From NCBI RefSeq assembly GCF_036898095.1, contig NC_090746.1:59627919-59691918 (forward strand): a stretch of DNA of 64,000 nt, written 5' to 3'. The notes below the pieces were generated by a model that was given only the letters and a program-made list of their open reading frames with translations, ran no database searches and was not told the origin of the DNA. The position numbers and the translations under genes are program-made. Shown here piece after piece: positions 40,788 to 50,385 of the stretch (its first letter is position 1; every line of letters begins with the position of its first letter). The stretch is from Palaemon carinicauda (lineage: Eukaryota; Arthropoda; Malacostraca; Decapoda; Palaemonidae).

Positions 40788-41766
40788 CTGAAGAAAATAT
40801 GATAGACCTCATTAACAACTCAAACATGGTTACATGATATGACATCTACCAATTAAATTTTTCAAATTTATTGAAATAGATTGACCAAACAAGGAAACTG
40901 CGAAGTCTGAGTATGCATTCCAAGGTTTACTAAATAGGCATTATTCACTAATTAATATTTTCATAGTAATATAAAGACAAATTATGTCACTGCCCAATTC
41001 AAGAGTTTTGCAAATCCTGAGCACTATATTTTGAAATAAGAAGATGCAATCAGGCATCCAGGTATGTAAGAGCCTTGCATCTTAGGCATCTCCTTAGGTC
41101 ATTCATTTCTTATTTTACAATTGTATAGTAGCCTGCAAATTTATCAGATGCTTAAGAGGTCTTGCTTTCTGACAAACCACAAAATCTGTTATGAAATAAA
41201 AACTCAGGAATATAAATAATAATTGAACCTTGACAGCATCCCTCAGTTAATTATCATTGCATATAATTCCTATTTTAAGCATTGATGTACTGTAGTTTCA
41301 ATTTAGGCAATACCTAATAATCTTTGTTTATATTCCATTATAAATCTTAAAAATATTTCCATCTTGTTTTCAAAGTAACAAAATTTTTCAATATAGTTAT
41401 GAGACCATCTTGATCAACTACAGTATATAGTGGATGAAGATCATATAAAACGATCATTTTATTTATAAAATTTATTTCAATACTTGCCTGATGTTCATAA
41501 TGCTCCTCTCTTGAAGACTCGTTTATGTCAACGTTAACCCCAAAAAATAAAAATAACCTGCTTAGTTTCTTTTAGATGTGCTTAGGCCTTTAACATAGTA
41601 TTGACACAATATGGCAATTAATGGCAATAATTTCACCTTGGACATACCGTAAAGGCTTTGAATTTTCAGTCTCTAAGTCGAAACTAAATCTCTATCCTCT
41701 GACATGACTAGTCAGTGGGGAGGAGGGTGGGCATGTATTATGAACATCAGGTTATTATAAAAACAA
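40788..41766. other. AT-rich WDR59 intron, no gene seen
   Basis: Low-complexity intron between the exon at 40555-40787 and DIRS E. There is no coding or repeat signal I can name. Confidence 0.5.
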
Positions 41767-41788
41767 ATATCACAAATTTTAAGTAATA

Positions 41789-42000
41789 TGACAAATTCGA
41801 AGATAATTTGTATTTTTCCTAACCATACAAACCTTAGCTATTTACATTGGGTTTACATTTTAGCGTAGCTGAAATGACGAGCCAATAGTTTTCAACGAGG
41901 GTTAATTACCCCGGCGCTAGTTAGCGGGGGGTAGGGGAAGGGTAGCTTGCTACCCCTCCCCCCCCCACACACCGGTGATTTGCTTCACTTCACTTAGAGG
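41789..42000 (+). repeat. DIRS D inverted terminal repeat (3' end of element)
   Basis: TGACAAATTCGAAG, GTATTTTTCCTAACC and CAACGAGGGTTAATTACCCC, then GTAGCTTGCTACCCCTCCCC; inverse of 49488-49677. Confidence 0.88.
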
Positions 42001-42045
42001 TAGGACTTGACTTGGGGGCCAGGGATGGCGGGCACATATGTGTAA

Positions 42046-42150
42046 ATAGCTAAGGTTTGTATGGTTAGGAAAAATACAAATTATCTTCGAATTTGTCATT
42101 TGTTCCGTAACCGAAATACAAACCCCGCTATTTACATTGGGTGACTTACC
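42046..42150 (-). repeat. DIRS D internal complementary region
   Basis: GTTTGTATGGTTAGGAAAAA, AATTTGTCA, TTTGTTCCGTAACC and GAAATACAAACC. This is the complement of the 3' tip joined to that of the 5' tip; on the other strand the junction reads GGAAC-AAA-TGAC. Confidence 0.9.
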
Positions 42151-42621
42151 CCTTAGGAAGGGTGGAAAGTCCCCAGCCTTACTGACTTCGGCTTTGCCCG
42201 GGGGCTCAATCCCTCAGTGAGCAGCACTTGAGAAAAGGAGCCCCTGCACCTCACAAGTCCCTAGCACTGCTAGGAACGAGTGGCCTACATAAGTACTGTA
42301 GTGTGTGGAGGACAGTGTGACTCGTCCTATGAAGTTGACCTTGAGACCTTTAGATAGGAATCTAGGATAGGACGTTCCCAATACCCCCTCATCAAGGTAT
42401 GGGGGACGCAACAGTATTAAGCTTAATACTAGGAGCACAAAGAAGCATGGGTTACCTGCAGAGGTCGAGGTCAGCTATGCGAGGACCAGGATGCTGCTTC
42501 CCCAAGAGAGGGGAGAATGAAGAAAGAAGTAAGGGTCAGTCATACTCTTTCATTCACACAGACTAAGACCGGGTAACAACGCCCTCAACCTACTGCTACT
42601 TGTCCATAAAGAAGCCTGAGG

Positions 42622-45600
42622 TTAGACCAGCTGTTGTGCAGCCACCACAGGGCCGATAGAAAACGTATCGAGGCTCCTGTGGGTCACGTCTTGCAGGTAG
42701 TGGGCTGTGAAGGTCGTCTGACGCTTCCAGACCCCAGCTTGAAGTACCTGTGTCACAGAGAAGTTTCTCTTGAAGGCCAGGGACGTAGCAACACCCCTGA
42801 CATCGTGTGCCCTAGGGCGACGTGACGGAGGAGGGTCTGGATTCAAGGCATGGTGGATAACCCTTCGAATCCAAGCTGATATGGTGTTCCTGGTGACCCT
42901 CCTCTTAGTCCTGCCTGTGCTCACAAACAAAGCTCGCACTTGAGGACGGGCTGCAGCCGTTCTCTTCAAGTAGTGCCTCAGACACCTCACTGGACATAGT
43001 AGCAGCTGGTCTGGGTCGCTTGTTACAGAACGGAGACTCGCGATCCTGAAAGAGTCAAACTGAGGATCCGGCACTCCAGGATTCTGAGTCTTGGCTACAA
43101 ACTCAGGGACGAACCTGAACGTTACCTCCCCCCATCCCCTTGAATGGGCAATGTCGTACGAGAGACCATGAAGTTCACTAACCCGCTTGACCGAAGCCAA
43201 AGCGAGTAGGAAAGCCGTCTTCCAAGAAAGGTGGCGATCGGAGGCCTGGCGTAATGGTTCGAAGGGAGGTCTCTTAAGAGCCCTGAGGACCCGAACCACG
43301 TTCCAAGGAGGAGGTCTCACTTCCGACTGGGGGCAGGTAAGCTCATAGCTACGTATGAGTAGAGAGAGTTCTAGCGAGGAAGAAATATCCACGCCTTTCA
43401 GCCTGAAGGCCAAGCTTAAGGCTGAGCGATAGCCTTTCACTGCCGAGACAGAAAGGCGCATTTCCTCCCGCAGATAAACGAGGAAGTCCGCTATTGCTGG
43501 AATAGTGGCATCGAGTGGAGAGATACCCCTCCCATGACACCAACCACAAAAGACTCTCCACTTCGCCTGGTAGACTCCCTCAGAGGACCTTCGCAGGTGC
43601 CGAGACATTCTCTCCGCAACCTGCTGCGAAAAGCCTCTCTCCATGAGGAGACGCTGGATAGTCTCCAGGCGTGAAGCTGAAGCGAGGCCACGGCCTTGTG
43701 AGGGACGTCGGAGTGGGGTTGTCGGAGAAGCTCGTGTCGTGGAGGAAGTTCCCTCGGGAGCTCCGTCAGGAGCTGCAGAAGGTCCGGGAACCATTCCGCG
43801 TGATGCCATAGCGGAGCTACCAGAGTCATCGAACAGTTGACCGATAGTCTGGTCCTGTTGAGCACCCTTCTCATCAGACAAAATGGTGGGAAGGCGTACA
43901 CGTCGATGTTGTCCCACCGTTGCTGGAAAGCATCTTGCCAGAGTGCCTTGGGGTCCGGGACTGGGGAGCAGTACAGAGGCAGCTTGAAGTTCAACGCTGT
44001 CGCGAACAGGTCCACAGTCGAGGAACCCCACAAAGTCAGGACTTTGTTGGCTATCTGAGGATCCAAAGACCACTCGGTACTCACTATCTGCGAGGCCCTG
44101 CTCAGACTGTCGGCGGGCACATTCCTCTTGCCAGGAATGAAGCGAGCTGATAGTGTTATCGAGTGGACTTCGGTCCACCTCAGAATCTCTACTGCACGAT
44201 GGGATAGCTGCTGCGAAAAAGTGCCTCCCTGCTTGTTGATATAAGCCACTACCGTGGTGTTGTCGCTCATCACCACCACGGAGTGACCCGCCAGGGTCCG
44301 TTGGAACTGCTGAAGAGCCAGAAAGACGGCCTTCAACTCTAGCAGGTTGATGTGCAGGCACTTTTCTGATTCTGACCAAAGGCCTGAGGCCCTCTGGTTC
44401 AGAACGTGCGCCCCCCACCCTTCTTTTGACGCGTCCGAAAACAGAGTCAATTCCGGGGGGAGGAAGAGAAGACTCACTTCCTTCCGCAGGTTCTCGTCGA
44501 CCTGCTACCACCGCAAGTCCGTCCGTTTCAAAGATCCCATCGGGATCAGAATGTCCAGAGAATCGGATCCTTGATTCCACCGGGACTTGAGCCGCCACTG
44601 TAGGGATCTCATCCTGAGGCGGCTGTTTGGAACCAGACGAGCCAGGGAGGACAGGTGACCTAAGAGACGCAACCACGACTGGGCGGGGAGCTCTTCTTGC
44701 CTGAGGAAGGGTTCCGCCACCCTCCTCAGCTTTGCTATCCGGTCGTCTGATGGAAAGGCTTTGTGGAGATTGGTGTCTATCAGCATGCCTAGATAAACCA
44801 GTCGTTAGGACGGCTGCAGAGAGGACTTCTCGAGGTTTACCACGATCCCCAGATCCTGGCAAAGACCTAGAAGCCTGTCTCGGTGCCGAAGAAGGGTCGA
44901 CTCCGAGTCTGCTAGGATCAGCCAATCGTCCAGATAATGAAGGAGACGAATGCCGTTCCTGTGCGCCCAAGATGAAATCAGGGTGAACACTCTGGTGAAC
45001 ACCTGAGGAGCTGTGGAGAGACCGAAACATAGCACCTTGAACTGGTAGAACTTGTCGTCTAGGCAGAATCTCAGGTACTTCCTGGAAGACGGATGGATTG
45101 GGATCAGGAAGTACGCGTCCTTTAGATCCAGTGTGCACATGAAATCTTGTGGTCTCACCGCAAGTCTGACCGTGTCCGCTGTCTCCATGCTGAACCAGGT
45201 TTGCTTGACAAACCCGTTCAGAGCTGAGAGGTCGATGACAGGTCTCCAGCCTCCAGACGCCTTCTTTACAAGAGAGAGTCGACTGAAGAAGCCAGGGGAG
45301 CCGTCGACGACCTCCTGGAGAGCACCCTTCTTTAGCAAGATCTCGACTTCGGCCCGAAGGTCCAGCCCCTTTGCCGACCCCGTGGCATAGGAGCTCAACG
45401 ACACTGGATTCACTGTCAGGGGAGGTTGAGATGTTGTGAAAGGGACGCGATAACCTTGGCCGATCACTGAGACCGTCCAAGCATCGGCCCCGTGTTGCTG
45501 CCACCTGCGGACGTAACGCTGAAGGCATCCCCCCACAGGTGGACACGCAGGGGGACTGCCACCCCCAGGATTTGCGGCCGCGGCCGCTACCCCTAGGAGT

Positions 45601-46803
45601 CTTGCCTCCCCTGGAGGACTTGCCGCCCCTCTTGACCTTGGCTGGAAAGGGCTGGGGCTTAGACACCACTTTCTTAACTCCCGGTGCCTGCTTCGGAGCC
45701 TTACGAGGCTGCTGCTGCTGTTGCGGCGGAGCTGGAGGATTATAGGGCCGAGCTGTAAGGGCCCTATGGAGGAGGGAGTCCGTGCTAGATTTCCTCCACC
45801 TCTCAGCCGTTCGCTCCATGTCCTGTGGCTCGAACAGATTCTCCCCAAGAAGGGAAGCATGTCTGAGCCTACACACATCCACGGCGAGGACCTTCGGATG
45901 GAATCTCTCGGTCACCGCATCGCGCCGCTTCAACACCGAGTTGGCCCACAGGATGGTGACCTGGTGCGGCAAGAACTCGATGGAGCGGGTGCCCGAGAGT
46001 AAGAAGGTCTCCAGGGCCTTCCTATTGGTCTCCTTAGACAAGTCCTCGGAGCGCAATAGGATGCCCAGAGTTCCTTGCCAAAAATCCAACCACGAAGTGG
46101 CCTGCATGGCACACTTCGCGACCTTCTCATTGCTCAGGATCTCCGACGCCGAGAACGACACCTGCCGGGCAGAGAGCTTCTCAAGGGGAACTCCCTTCGC
46201 CAGCTCCTCCACGGAGTGATGGAGAGGAAGAGCGAGACTGGACTCACCCAAGATCTCAAAATACCTCCTCTGCTGAAGACGAGGAGGAGGGATGAGTTTG
46301 TTACCGGCAGAGGAACGACTGGAGGAGGCAAGAATCGCGAGCTGGGCGTTGGCCCTGGCTCTGGCACTCTTCAGACCCTGAGACCAGGGCAGAGCCGCAC
46401 TGGACTTAGGGGCCTTCCGAACGTCGAACACTTCGTCCAAGAAAGTGTCCTTGCCTTCTCGGGGGGCGATCACGGGGTCCATGAGCCCGTTGAGTTGCCT
46501 CATCAGGCTCAGGACCTGCCAGAAAGCATGTTCAGATTCCTGCTGATCTCCTTGCGGGCTGGCAGCTAAGTCTCCTGTCCCCGGAATCTCTTCCTGGGAT
46601 GAAGCGTGGACGTTCCCCCGGGGAGCCGTGGGTTCCTGGCGAATCCTCGAAGATGATTTCGGGATGGTCTTCCCTCCTGGGAGGGATACAGGATCACAAC
46701 AAAGAGGTTCGAAGAGTCCCTTCCGCACAAGACGATTCTCCTCCATGAAGAGAAGGCTCCCCCCTTGGTGCTGAGGGGAAGAGTATCGCTTCACTGGACT
46801 CAT
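42622..46803 (-). CDS. DIRS D continuous Gag-C / YR frame (1,393 codons)
   Basis: An uninterrupted frame. Residues about 1-430 are the C-terminal Gag, with SWLDFWQGTLG and NSVLKRRDAV (helical domain shared with A, E, F) and a GRGRKS-type basic end. Residues about 430-1040 lie opposite RT/RNase H in another phase and are Pro/Ser/Arg-rich without a domain. Residues about 1043-1393 are the tyrosine recombinase: VAERMSRHLRRSS, FLVYLREE, R1207 (SVKRVSELHGL), H1333 and R1336 (AHDVRGVATS), Trp (GVWKRQTTF) and Y1369 (AHYLQDV). It may be translated as separate proteins by internal initiation or reprogramming. The recombinase appears undamaged. Confidence 0.85.
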   Translation of the reverse strand: MSPVKRYSSPQHQGGSLLFMEENRLVRKGLFEPLCCDPVSLPGGKTIPKSSSRIRQEPTAPRGNVHASSQEEIPGTGDLAASPQGDQQESEHAFWQVLSLMRQLNGLMDPVIAPREGKDTFLDEVFDVRKAPKSSAALPWSQGLKSARARANAQLAILASSSRSSAGNKLIPPPRLQQRRYFEILGESSLALPLHHSVEELAKGVPLEKLSARQVSFSASEILSNEKVAKCAMQATSWLDFWQGTLGILLRSEDLSKETNRKALETFLLSGTRSIEFLPHQVTILWANSVLKRRDAVTERFHPKVLAVDVCRLRHASLLGENLFEPQDMERTAERWRKSSTDSLLHRALTARPYNPPAPPQQQQQPRKAPKQAPGVKKVVSKPQPFPAKVKRGGKSSRGGKTPRGSGRGRKSWGWQSPCVSTCGGMPSALRPQVAATRGRCLDGLSDRPRLSRPFHNISTSPDSESSVVELLCHGVGKGAGPSGRSRDLAKEGCSPGGRRRLPWLLQSTLSCKEGVWRLETCHRPLSSERVCQANLVQHGDSGHGQTCGETTRFHVHTGSKGRVLPDPNPSVFQEVPEILPRRQVLPVQGAMFRSLHSSSGVHQSVHPDFILGAQERHSSPSLSGRLADPSRLGVDPSSAPRQASRSLPGSGDRGKPREVLSAAVLTTGLSRHADRHQSPQSLSIRRPDSKAEEGGGTLPQARRAPRPVVVASLRSPVLPGSSGSKQPPQDEIPTVAAQVPVESRIRFSGHSDPDGIFETDGLAVVAGRREPAEGSESSLPPPGIDSVFGRVKRRVGGARSEPEGLRPLVRIRKVPAHQPARVEGRLSGSSAVPTDPGGSLRGGDERQHHGSGLYQQAGRHFFAAAIPSCSRDSEVDRSPLDNTISSLHSWQEECARRQSEQGLADSEYRVVFGSSDSQQSPDFVGFLDCGPVRDSVELQAASVLLPSPGPQGTLARCFPATVGQHRRVRLPTILSDEKGAQQDQTIGQLFDDSGSSAMASRGMVPGPSAAPDGAPEGTSSTTRASPTTPLRRPSQGRGLASASRLETIQRLLMERGFSQQVAERMSRHLRRSSEGVYQAKWRVFCGWCHGRGISPLDATIPAIADFLVYLREEMRLSVSAVKGYRSALSLAFRLKGVDISSSLELSLLIRSYELTCPQSEVRPPPWNVVRVLRALKRPPFEPLRQASDRHLSWKTAFLLALASVKRVSELHGLSYDIAHSRGWGEVTFRFVPEFVAKTQNPGVPDPQFDSFRIASLRSVTSDPDQLLLCPVRCLRHYLKRTAAARPQVRALFVSTGRTKRRVTRNTISAWIRRVIHHALNPDPPPSRRPRAHDVRGVATSLAFKRNFSVTQVLQAGVWKRQTTFTAHYLQDVTHRSLDTFSIGPVVAAQQLV
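43491..45560 (-). pseudogene. DIRS D reverse transcriptase / RNase H (two stops)
   Basis: This frame is +1 relative to the Gag/YR frame and lies entirely within it. From VGGCLQRYVRRW it carries GFFSRLSLVKKASGGW, VIDLSALNGFV, TLDLKDAYFLIPI, FGLSTAPQVF and HYLDDWLIL, then a stop at 44805-44807, QSWLRLLGHLSSLARL, another stop at 44505-44507, then RNase H: LFSDASKEGWGAHV, HINLLELKAV, SDNTTVVAYINKQGG and NVPADSLSR. The catalytic residues remain. The frame ends at 43491, overlapping the start of YR by about 190 nt. Confidence 0.9.
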
Positions 46804-49379
46804 CCGAGGACGGAAAAGCCTCGTCCACGGGAGAAGGAGAAAACGCTCGAGCAGGAGAAGGGGCCTTCCCGACAGACCTCTTAGGAACCAACTTCGCCCT
46901 GGGGGAAGTCACCACGAAGTCCACTCCTCTCTTTCTCTTCAGCGTAGGAGAGGCAGCCGTTGGTTTGTTGCCCTGATCGGCGAGTGCTGGTTTCATTACC
47001 CTCACTAACGCCCGCATCAGAGGACCAAACCAAGTCTGTTGTTCCAAGGACACAGAGTCCGAAATCCTCGCTGGAGGGAAAGGGATCGGGCGATCCTTCG
47101 GAGTGGACACCACTGGACCTGCCTGAAAAGAAGGAGGGGAAGAAAGACACACTGACCTCTCTGAAGTGTCTTCCTTGTCCTGCACAACAGTCCTGCGTTT
47201 AGATGGAGGCGATCCAGAGCGCTGTCTGGGAACACGCGTTCCTGCTGCTATCACTGGCTGAGGAATTCAACGCGAACGGTCGCGCGGGCGAGTGATCGTG
47301 CGGGCGCGAGGGCGTACAGGCGAACGAGCGCATGGGCGAGCCGGCGAACGAATGCGTTGGCGCGATGGCGAGGGAACGCGTTGCCACGTGGGCGAGTGAG
47401 AACGCTCCAAAGATCGCTGGCAACGTTGGTCAGGAGACCTGTAGCGCGAAGGAGAGCGATTGCGAGCAGGCGATCGGTGGTGCGCTGGCGAACGCTGGTG
47501 CGCAGGCGAGCGATGGCGCGTTGTCGCATGATGACGCGTTGGCGAGCGATAGCGTGTAGGACGCGCAGGCGAACGATCGCGCGAGGGCGAGCTATCAGAG
47601 GGCGAACCATGTCCTTCCAGAATCTCTGGGCGACGACGCGTTGGAGACCGCGTGCGCGCAGGAGGTAAGTCACGCAGGCGATCCGGAGATCGCCGATGTT
47701 CAGGTGATCGCTGATGCGTAGGAGAACGCTGACGAGCAGGCGATTGTAGAATCGTCTGCGAACGCTGGCGAGCAGGTGATCGCTGGCGAGCAAGAGGGCA
47801 ACGCGTGAAATCCTGTGAAGGAACAGTTGGCGCGGCGCGTTCACGAACAGGAACAGGAAGAGCGTAGGCGCGTGGGTGAACATGTGCTTTAGAAACACGT
47901 GCTGGAGAACGCGGGCGATGTTGAGCAGGAACAAGCTGAGGATCGCGAGAGCGCTCAGGAGACTGATGGCGCGCAGGGTGCTCAACAGGGACTGCAGGAT
48001 ATTCAGAGACCACAGGGGAGCGCTGGCGAGCAAGAGGGCGATGATCCTCAGAAGAGCGCTGACGAACAGGAGAGCGCTGACGATCAGAAGAGCGCTGACG
48101 AGCAGGAGAGCGCCTGTGCGCTAACACTGCAGAAGGGCGAGCAGGGGAACGCTGGCGCGCTGAGCGCTCTTCAGGAACCACAGGTTGAAGGATGTCCTCA
48201 GGAGAGTGCTGGCGAGAAGGAGGGCGAACATCAGGAGAGCGCCGGCGAACAGGTGAGCGCTGACGAGCAGGAGAGCATTGACGAGCAGGAGAGCGCTGAC
48301 GAGCAGGAGAGCGCCTGTGCGCTAACGCTGCACGTGAAAGGGAAGAATCCCTTTGCCCCGAAGGGACCGTTGCCCGTCGGGTGACGAGGTCCCCAGAAGG
48401 TGAAGTTCTAGCAGGAGTAGGAGATCGATCCTCAGAGAGGTCTAAAGAAGCTGGAGGTGTAGGCTGAATACGACAAGGAGAGTCCCCTTCGGAAGAAGAA
48501 GATCCAAAAAAGCGCCTCTTAACACCCTTATAAGGGGATGGGAGGCCCTTGCGACGCAGCGGACGGTGAGTCTTACGGCGAAGGCGGCCACGAGGAAGAT
48601 CATCAGGACCATCAGTCCTCCGAAGGGGAGTCTCAGTCAAGGCACTCCCCTTAGAGGGAAGCTGGACAGCAGACGAGCCCGAAGGACTCCCTTCCCCCTT
48701 CGAAGGATGTACGGAAGGGGGAGGAGAGCCGTCAGCACCAACATCCTCAACTGCACCTGCAGAGGATTGCCCCGCCCCGTCGGAGGCCTCTGCCACCACG
48801 ACGTCGACGATAGACAGAGGGTCTACCTCTGCTATCACCGGCGACTGCTTAACGGCGGCCCCCAACTGGACAAGGTCAATCAGGGCAACCCTGGAGGGCA
48901 AGCCCTTAAGCCCCAGGGAAGCCCAAATCTGTAAAAGATCATCATTAGACAGTGAATTATCAATAACCTCCCCCGGAGGAGGAGGGGGAACCGCCCCGCT
49001 ATGGGAGGCGACGCCCTCTCCCCCCCACCTAAGGTCGGGAAACAGAACTAGGGCCTGTGCTACCACTAGGCCGACTCTCCTTAGGAGCCGAACGAGGGGG
49101 AGCTTCGGAGGAGGTTTGGGCGACGAAAGAAGAGTCCCGAGAACCTTCCTCCTTCAAGGCAACCCCAGAAGGAGAACGGTCTCTCTTGGACTTCTTCTTA
49201 CGCCGGCGGCCAAACCTCTCCCACTGGGAGGCAGACCACTCCCTGCACTCACTACACATATTTTCCTGGTCACACCGTCGGCCTCGACACTGCAGGCAAA
49301 GGGTGTGAGGATCCGTATCCGTGGCCGACATAAAGGTACCACAAGGGCGGCCGGCAATTCCAGGGCACGTACGCATCAA
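46694..49379 (-). pseudogene. DIRS D Gag N-terminal and RS-repeat region
   Basis: N-terminus at 49379: the Cys/His cluster (TCPGIAGRPCGTFM, DPHTLCLQCRG, CSECREW, QWERFGRRRKKKSK). A frame change near 49040 leads into a long open stretch (49066-47267) with an acidic part, then an extended RS domain of RQRSPA and RHRSP units (about 48350-47270). A stop at 47267, then the same frame continues (47254-46694) with WFGPLMRALVRVMK. Another frame change near 46740 joins the 42622-46803 frame. It is broken by one stop and two frameshifts. Confidence 0.75.
47270..48350 (-). repeat. Degenerate RS-coding minisatellite in DIRS D Gag
   Basis: Repeating units of 12-18 nt; on the plus strand they read GAGCAGGAGAGCGCTGAC or GGCGAGCGATGGCG. 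On the minus strand they encode R-(Q/H/Y)-R-S-P-(A/T/V). Near-identical blocks at 48050-48120 and 48250-48320 suggest slippage or unequal exchange. Confidence 0.8.
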
Positions 49380-49487
49380 TAAAAAAGGTGGTCAACTTCA
49401 AACACACACACACGCTGTAGAGAAAAAGCAGAAAAAAGATTAAAGGCTGTCAACGAGGACGATGGACAGACACGTCTGTTCATCGCC

Positions 49488-49677
49488 GGAGCCAAAAGTG
49501 AAGTGAAGCAAATCACCGGTGTGTGGGGGGGAGGGGTAGCAAGCTACCCTTCCCCTACCCCCCGCTAACTAGCGCGGGGGTAATTAACCCTCGTTAAAAA
49601 CTATTGGCTCATCATTTCAGCTACGCTAAAAGGTAAACCCAATGTAAATAGCGTGGTTTGTATTTCGGTTACGGAAC
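49488..49677 (-). repeat. DIRS D inverted terminal repeat (5' end of element)
   Basis: GGGGTAGCAAGCTACCC and GGGGTAATTAACCCTCGTT, then GGTTTGTATTTCGGTTACGG and AAC; inverse of 41789-42000. Confidence 0.88.
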
Positions 49678-49905
49678 AATTGTATTTTTCCTAACAATAC
49701 TTACCTCGAACTACTTTCTTAAGAGTACCTAGGATCTCCTCCCATCCGACCAGAGTTTTGTGTAGTTTACCCTACTTCCGTTTTCTGTGAGGGTTAACCT
49801 CTGGCGGATTGATACGTGCCCTGAGGCTAACCCCGGGTCAGGGAGCATGCTAGCTCGGGTCTCGCCCTCCAGTAAGTTCTTGGTAGCTTAGTTACCTAAT
49901 AGGTC
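49678..49905 (+). repeat. DIRS E inverted terminal repeat, resumed after D
   Basis: GTATTTTTCCTAAC, TACTTACCTCGAACTACTTT and GACCAGAGTTTTGTGTAG; inverse of 56015-56214. The outermost 16-19 bp are at 41767-41785. Confidence 0.88.
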
Positions 49906-49942
49906 ATAAGGCACTCGAGGAAGGAAGGAAGGGCCATTACCC

Positions 49943-50046
49943 GAAAGTAGTTCGAGGTAAGTACTGTTAGGAAAAATACAAATTACTTAAAATTTGTGAT
50001 TTGTTCCAACACGGAGTACTTACCTCGAACTACTTTCTTAGGAGAC
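49943..50046 (-). repeat. DIRS E internal complementary region
   Basis: AGTAGTTCGAGGTAAGTACT, GTTAGGAAAAATACAAATTA, CTTAAAATTTGTGA, TTTGTTCCAACACGGAGTAC. This is the complement of both E tips joined; the opposite strand reads GTTGGAAC-AAA-TCAC. Confidence 0.9.
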
Positions 50047-50385
50047 TTACACTTTAGGAGGTGAGAGTGGCCTTCTAGACATAGAGATCTAACTAAGCAG
50101 GATGAGTGGAACCTAGATAGGAGGCTAGGTTCAGTACTGATCAGAAAACAAAACATAGGAGAAAACTACACAAAGAGCTCATGTTAGTGTCTAAGTAACT
50201 CACCTGTGCAAGAATTCTTCGGATACATGTCCTTTCGATGATCCTGTGTCTTGAGAGCTAGCTCAGGGGGCTACCCGAGTCCATCTTCGATCGGAAGAAG
50301 GGGGAAGAAAGAACAAGGGGGTTTTAGGGAAACGAACCTGTGTTTCTTGGTCTTACTACCCGCAGTTGTTTCTGGGGCTATGCCG

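Larger units (their letters stand above)
41786..49680 (-). mobile_element. DIRS element D (complete, nested in E)
   Basis: A 7.9-kb element between AGTA-ATA-TGAC (left) and GGAAC-AAT-TGTATTT (right). Removing it rejoins AAGTAATTTGTATTTTTCC, the intact tip of E as also seen in C. Inverted repeats 41789-42000 and 49488-49677. ICR 42046-42150. It contains a 1,393-codon Gag/YR frame, RT/RNase H in the overlapping frame and an N-terminal Gag region with RS repeats. Two stops in RT and several lesions in Gag suggest it is inactive, but it must be younger than E. Confidence 0.93.

Noticed and set aside
47332..48384. Plus-strand ORFs (for example 47899-48384) of Ala/Gly/Glu/Gln repeats
   Set aside because: They are the antisense shadow of the RS-coding repeats of DIRS D Gag.
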